Source: Anderseniella sp. (GTDB lineage: Bacteria; Pseudomonadota; Alphaproteobacteria; Rhizobiales; Aestuariivirgaceae). Taken from it: a stretch of 9,982 nucleotides of DNA. Positions 7,329 to 9,982 of this stretch are shown in pieces. Below the pieces are notes generated by a model. That model ran no database searches. It was not told the DNA's origin and was given only the letters and a program-made list of their open reading frames with translations. Position numbers and translations under genes: made by a program. The stretch lies in the NCBI GenBank assembly GCA_013041995.1, contig JABDRA010000597.1, positions 1 to 9,982 on the forward strand. Reading direction: 5' to 3'. The first letter of the stretch is position 1, and every line of letters begins with the position of its first letter.

Positions 7329-7735
7329 CAAAGCTGCCGGCCACAAAGCCGCCCTCCACGAAGCAGCCATCCGCGCGCCGGCAACATGCCGAACGCCTTG
7401 GCCGTCTGGCGGAGACCAAGGCAGCCATGCTGCTGCGCCTGAAAGGCTACCGGATATCGGCGCAGCGCTGGAAATCACCGGCAGGTGAAATCGACCTGAT
7501 CGTCCGGCGCGGATCGACAGTTGCCTTTGTCGAGGTCAAGGCGCGCAGCACTGCCGACGATGCACTGGCCTCGGTCGGGCCCTATCAGCGCCGCCGCATT
7601 GTCCAGGCCGCCCATCACTGGCTGGCGGCAAATCCGGACGCGGCAGACTGCGATTGCCGCTTTGACATCGTATTGGTGACGCCGTACCAGTGGCCGCAAC
7701 ACATCGCCAATGCGTTCGCATCAGATGACCAATAA
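7325..7735 (+). CDS. yraN: YraN/UPF0102 family, predicted endonuclease-like protein
   Basis: The 136-residue product matches the small YraN/UPF0102 family, which has a restriction-endonuclease-like core but no settled function. Visible family features are a GRLAETKAAMLLRLKGYRI helix-turn region (26-44), GEIDLIVRR (54-62) with the core acidic residues, and VAFVEVKAR (66-74), where Glu70 and Lys72 fit the E-x-K of that nuclease fold. The N-terminal 20 residues are Pro/Thr/Lys-rich and probably flexible. The ATG lies inside the rsmI stop (ATGA), a coupling arrangement, and rsmI-yraN adjacency to an LpoA-like gene is conserved in distant proteobacteria. gshB starts 21 nt downstream. A role in DNA processing is only an inference. 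Confidence 0.92.
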   Translation: MTKLPATKPPSTKQPSARRQHAERLGRLAETKAAMLLRLKGYRISAQRWKSPAGEIDLIVRRGSTVAFVEVKARSTADDALASVGPYQRRRIVQAAHHWLAANPDAADCDCRFDIVLVTPYQWPQHIANAFASDDQ

Positions 7736-7742
7736 AAAGCCT

Positions 7743-7746
7743 GGAG
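7743..7746 (+). promoter_or_regulatory. Ribosome binding site that fixes the gshB start
   Basis: GGAG at 7743-7746 lies 10 nt before the ATG at 7757 but only 1 nt before an in-frame TTG at 7748. This supports the ATG and a protein starting MTLKIAVQMDPI. Confidence 0.55.
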
Positions 7747-7756
7747 TTTGACCCCC

Positions 7757-8698
7757 ATGACGCTCAAGATTGCAGTTCAGATGGATCCGATCGAGGCCAT
7801 CAATATCGCCGGTGATTCCACCTTTGCCCTCATGCTGGAAGCACAAGGCCGCGGCCACGAGCTGTTAGAGTACCATGCCGACACCCTGGCGCTGCGCGAC
7901 GGCAGGCTGTCTGCCACCGGCGCCGATGTGAAGGTGCGTGACGAGGCCGGCAGGCATTTCGAAAAGTCGGAAAACCGTACCGTTCAGCTGGAAGACTATG
8001 ATGCAGTGCTGATGCGCCAGGACCCGCCGTTCGACATGAACTACATCACCTACACTCACATGCTGGAGGCCATTCACCCGAAGACGCTGGTGGTCAATGA
8101 CCCGGCCGAGGTGCGCAATGCACCGGAAAAACTCTATGTGCTGCAATACAATGAATTCATCCCGCCGACGCTGATTTCGCGCGACCCGCAGCGATTGTCA
8201 GAGTTTCGTGATGAACATGGCGACATCATTCTGAAACCGCTCTATGGCAATGGCGGCGCAGGGGTGTTTCGCCTGGCCCATGGCGATGAGAATTTTGCCT
8301 CGCTGATGGAAATGTTCACCCAGTCGTTCCGCGAACCGTTCATCGCCCAGCAATACCTGTCCGACGTAAAAAAGGGCGACAAGCGCATCATCCTGGTCGA
8401 CGGCGAGCCGGTCGGCGCCATCAACCGGGTGCCGGCGGCTGGTGACATCCGTTCCAACATGCACGCGGGCGGCAGGCCGGAGCCAACCGAACTGACTGAT
8501 CGCGAACGCGAAATCTGCGCACGCATCGGCCCCGACCTGAAAAACCGCGGCCTGATTTTCGTCGGCATCGACGTCATCGGCGACTACATGACCGAAATCA
8601 ACGTCACCTCGCCAACAGGCATCCGCGAAGTCAGGAAATTCGGCGGTGCCGATATTGCGGCGCTGGTGCTGGACGCCGTTGAGGCGCGCCGGGGATAG
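7757..8698 (+). CDS. gshB: Glutathione synthetase
   Basis: GshB joins gamma-glutamylcysteine and glycine with ATP to make glutathione, the second step of the pathway; the first-step enzyme is not in the window. The 313-residue protein is full length (E. coli 316) and shows the prokaryotic GshB N-terminal block QMDPIEAINIAGDSTFALML (8-27), the domain junction with NDPAEVRNAPEKL (114-126), and the ATP-grasp domain. In the latter, DIILKPLYGNGGAGVFRL (156-173) is the nucleotide-binding loop, GDIRSNMHAGG (229-239) is the substrate and ATP loop, and GIDVIGDYMTEINVTSPTGI (270-289) carries metal and glycine contacts. It follows yraN by 21 nt and is probably the last gene of the rsmI-yraN-gshB unit. 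Its TAG is at 8696-8698, with no obvious terminator right after it. Confidence 0.97.
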   Translation: MTLKIAVQMDPIEAINIAGDSTFALMLEAQGRGHELLEYHADTLALRDGRLSATGADVKVRDEAGRHFEKSENRTVQLEDYDAVLMRQDPPFDMNYITYTHMLEAIHPKTLVVNDPAEVRNAPEKLYVLQYNEFIPPTLISRDPQRLSEFRDEHGDIILKPLYGNGGAGVFRLAHGDENFASLMEMFTQSFREPFIAQQYLSDVKKGDKRIILVDGEPVGAINRVPAAGDIRSNMHAGGRPEPTELTDREREICARIGPDLKNRGLIFVGIDVIGDYMTEINVTSPTGIREVRKFGGADIAALVLDAVEARRG

Positions 8699-8783
8699 TG
8701 TGCAAGCACTTGGTTGGTAACATTATTCGTAGGCATTCTTGGTGTGATCAACGGACTGCGCGGGTCGCCACAAGGAACAGCAT

Positions 8784-8873
8784 ATGGATGATCAGAACCA
8801 TGCGGAAATTTGCGGCATGCAACGCTGGCGATGCAAGAGCTATGTTCTGTGCATATTTAAGTCATTCCGCTGA
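8784..8873 (+). CDS. Candidate small ORF, 29 residues, unknown
   Basis: An ATG at 8784 is preceded by AAGGA at 8772-8776 with 7-nt spacing, a good ribosome site, and the frame runs to TGA at 8871-8873. The predicted peptide begins MDDQNHAEICGMQRW and is basic toward its end, with three Cys and no signal peptide or clear membrane segment. I do not recognise it. A frame this short with a fair ribosome site can arise by chance, so it is listed only as a candidate. Confidence 0.2.
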   Translation: MDDQNHAEICGMQRWRCKSYVLCIFKSFR

Positions 8874-8948
8874 CTGCCAAGACAACCGAATTGGCCTTGC
8901 CATCTGCCAAAGTGCAGCAGCCGGAACGAACCAGAGCGAAATAAATGC

Positions 8949-8978
8949 TTGGTGAACTGCTATAGGCGGTTTTATCAT
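8949..8978 (+). promoter_or_regulatory. Candidate promoter for the secreted repeat protein
   Basis: TATCAT (8973-8978) matches the -10 consensus at five of six positions and lies 18 nt after TTGGTG (8949-8954), a weak -35. It would give a leader of roughly 45 nt before the GTG at 9031. It is the best candidate in the gap and fits the gene being transcribed on its own. Confidence 0.35.
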
Positions 8979-9030
8979 GCCGTAAGGTAATTCAAATGAG
9001 GAATGCCGGCTAAGCAGATGGGAGGTTGAC

Positions 9031-9909
9031 GTGAAGTACCGCTTAATTCGCGCTGTAAAGGCAACTCTTGCCGTGGCGCTCCTGTCCAGTCTCGCGCCTA
9101 CCGCAAACAGTGCTGACCTGCCTCCATCTCCGCGGTTGAGCGATCTGGATCACTTCTTGTGCTACCCCGTGAAATCCGGCTCACAGCTATACACGCCGGA
9201 CATTCAACAGGTCACGGTACGTGACCAATTCTTGCCGATCAATCTGGGGATAAAAGTGAACGAGCCGGATATGCTATGCAATCCGGTAACGAAAACGATA
9301 AAGGGTAAGCTCCCTACGCCGCGAGAACGGCCTGGTCTGCACCTGTTTTGCTATGACATTACCCATCAGGCATCTGCTGTTTACGGTTTCAAATATGACA
9401 ATCAGTTTCAGGAAGCAGCCACCGCAAAGGCGGACCCCATGAAACAACTCTGCCTGCCCAGCCACAAACAGAAGCGCAAGAATGAAGAAGGTTTTCCTGC
9501 TTTGCCGCCCAAATTGCCGCTCTTGAGTGGTTTAAGTCACTTCACCTGCTATCCGGTTAGACCTGACATGATCTTCAACAAAAAGAACATCAAGCTTGAA
9601 GACCAGTTCAAAGAGTACACCGTAGATGTGACGGGGCCGGTCAGGTTGTGCAACCCGGCCAAAAAGCGTGTTACCTTCAGGCCGCCGAATCCCGGTCAAC
9701 CCAACCCGCCGCGCAAATCATATAATTGGGTTACGCCCACGTTGCACCTTGTGTGTTACCGGATCACCAGCAAGGCGGCAGCACCGGGTGCGCGCACACG
9801 GGTGCACAATCAGTTTGACGGCAGACCCAGGGCACCCGGAACCTGGCGTACGGCAACACCTGGAGCCCCAACAGAACTTTGTTTGCCCAGTTATAAGCAG
9901 AAAACCTGA
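9031..9909 (+). CDS. Secreted protein with four two-cysteine CY/DQF/LCxP modules, unknown function
   Basis: The 292-residue product begins with a Sec signal peptide: basic MKYRLIRAVK, hydrophobic ATLAVALLSSLA, and likely cleavage after Ser27 (ANS before ADL). The GTG start is supported by GGGAGG at 9020-9025, 5 nt upstream. The mature part is two long repeats (about 36-148 and 165-291), each made of two modules of the pattern CY, then DQF or NQF, then LCNP or LCLPS, then Lys. Cysteines fall at 44/83, 107/141, 173/207 and 242/284, eight in total and none elsewhere, so disulfides within modules are likely. There is no lipobox, membrane anchor or catalytic motif I recognise. The pattern recalls a domain of unknown function seen in secreted proteins of various bacteria, but I cannot confirm the family. 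The gene stands alone, in lower-GC DNA than its neighbours (24 of 60 at 9541-9600). Confidence 0.85.
   Translation: MKYRLIRAVKATLAVALLSSLAPTANSADLPPSPRLSDLDHFLCYPVKSGSQLYTPDIQQVTVRDQFLPINLGIKVNEPDMLCNPVTKTIKGKLPTPRERPGLHLFCYDITHQASAVYGFKYDNQFQEAATAKADPMKQLCLPSHKQKRKNEEGFPALPPKLPLLSGLSHFTCYPVRPDMIFNKKNIKLEDQFKEYTVDVTGPVRLCNPAKKRVTFRPPNPGQPNPPRKSYNWVTPTLHLVCYRITSKAAAPGARTRVHNQFDGRPRAPGTWRTATPGAPTELCLPSYKQKT
9136..9903 (+). repeat. Internal tandem duplication in the secreted protein
   Basis: Unit 1 spans 9136-9474 and unit 2 spans 9523-9903, joined by a linker rich in Lys, Glu and Pro. Matching landmarks occur in the same order: LSDLDHFLCYPV and LSGLSHFTCYPV; VRDQF and LEDQF; MLCNPVTK and RLCNPAKK; LHLFCYDIT and LHLVCYRIT; DNQF and HNQF; LCLPSHKQK and LCLPSYKQK. 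The DNA has diverged considerably, so the duplication is old or was inherited as a unit. Each unit itself splits into two related halves. Confidence 0.85.
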
Positions 9910-9930
9910 GATACTTAGCACAAGACAATA

Positions 9931-9950
9931 GGCGGTTCCGAAGAACCGCC
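9931..9950. terminator. Perfect 8-bp hairpin, probable terminator
   Basis: GGCGGTTC (9931-9938) and GAACCGCC (9943-9950) pair perfectly around a 4-nt loop, 21 bp after the stop of the secreted protein gene. On the minus strand the loop is UUCG closed by C-G, a very stable tetraloop, and it is followed by the fairly T-rich TATTGTCTTGT. On the plus strand no U run follows. It may therefore end a convergent gene lying beyond the window, or act in both directions. Confidence 0.6.
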
Positions 9951-9982
9951 ATTCGGCATTGCATAGGTGACCTGTCCAACGG

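Larger units (their letters stand above)
8699..9030. other. 332-bp region without a convincing gene
   Basis: Hand counts of sample 60-bp blocks give lower GC here (28 of 60 at 8701-8760) than in gshB (36 of 60 at 8221-8280). Frames on both strands hold only short ORFs. The longest forward one starts at a GTG overlapping the gshB stop and has unconvincing Cys/Arg-rich composition. The region contains one short ORF with a ribosome site (8784-8873) and a candidate promoter for the next gene (8949-8978). I see no tRNA, no inverted-repeat transposon end and no clear terminator hairpin for gshB. Confidence 0.6.

Noticed and set aside
8699..8785. In-frame continuation of gshB past its TAG, giving a partly hydrophobic tail of about 28 residues
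   Set aside because: GshB is complete at the TAG by family length and ending, and nothing indicates stop readthrough.
8698..8955. 85-codon forward ORF after gshB, starting GTG within the gshB stop
   Set aside because: It has no ribosome site of its own, an odd Cys/Arg-rich composition and no recognisable family blocks; it is most likely a chance open frame.
8862..8978. Minus-strand ORF of 38 codons (MIKPPIAVHQAF...) with a hydrophobic middle
   Set aside because: It has no ribosome site upstream of its ATG and it runs antisense to the candidate promoter; there is no support beyond its being open.
8962..9937. 10-bp direct repeat ATAGGCGGTT at 8962-8971 and 9928-9937 flanking the secreted protein gene, possibly a target-site duplication
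   Set aside because: A 10-bp match within 1 kb is expected by chance about half the time. There are no transposon ends or transposase, and the second copy is part of a hairpin.
9915..9982. Minus-strand open frame ending in TAA at 9915-9917, possibly the 3' end of a gene beyond the window
   Set aside because: Only about 21 codons are visible, it would read through the terminator-like hairpin, and no frame is favoured over the others.
1..9982. CRISPR arrays, tRNA or rRNA genes, toxin-antitoxin pairs, phage or transposase genes
   Set aside because: I looked for regular direct repeats, tRNA-like cloverleaf ends and family motifs and found none that can be supported.

Overview
The window is about 10 kb of alphaproteobacterial chromosome, mostly conserved housekeeping genes. 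Gene content and order point to this class: hrcA-grpE divergent from rph-rdgB-hemW, then a LpoA-like lipoprotein gene divergent from rsmI-yraN-gshB. The GC content looks like roughly 60% over the core genes, with short Shine-Dalgarno sites and tight, often overlapping gene junctions. I cannot name the genus; a Hyphomicrobiales-like organism is a guess.

Layout. (1) 2-538, plus strand: the 3' part of alkB (DNA/RNA alkylation repair), cut by the window edge and convergent with the next unit. (2) 626-2398, minus strand: hrcA then grpE, a heat-shock regulator and co-chaperone unit. (3) 2563-5072, plus strand: rph, rdgB and hemW, packed with 2-nt and 6-nt gaps and divergent from hrcA across 164 bp. 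(4) 5056-6303, minus strand: a lipoprotein with a periplasmic-binding fold, LpoA/YraM-like, whose 3' end overlaps hemW by 17 bp. (5) 6429-8698, plus strand: rsmI, yraN (ATGA overlap) and gshB. (6) 8699-9030: 332 bp without a convincing gene, holding one candidate 29-residue ORF and a candidate promoter. (7) 9031-9909, plus strand: a lone secreted protein built from four copies of a two-cysteine module, followed by a strong hairpin at 9931-9950.

The core genes serve protein folding (GrpE and its regulator HrcA), tRNA and rRNA processing (RNase PH, RsmI), nucleotide-pool cleaning (RdgB), alkylation repair (AlkB), heme trafficking (HemW), envelope or cell-wall synthesis (LpoA-like) and redox balance (GshB). 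They are co-located rather than forming one pathway. The right end (8699 onward) differs: lower GC in sampled blocks, a solitary gene with its own ribosome site, and a secreted protein of unknown function where I would expect the conserved neighbourhood to continue. I see no CRISPR array, tRNA, rRNA, insertion sequence, phage gene or recognisable defence system. The most interesting item is the four-module secreted protein; the rest is largely ordinary.
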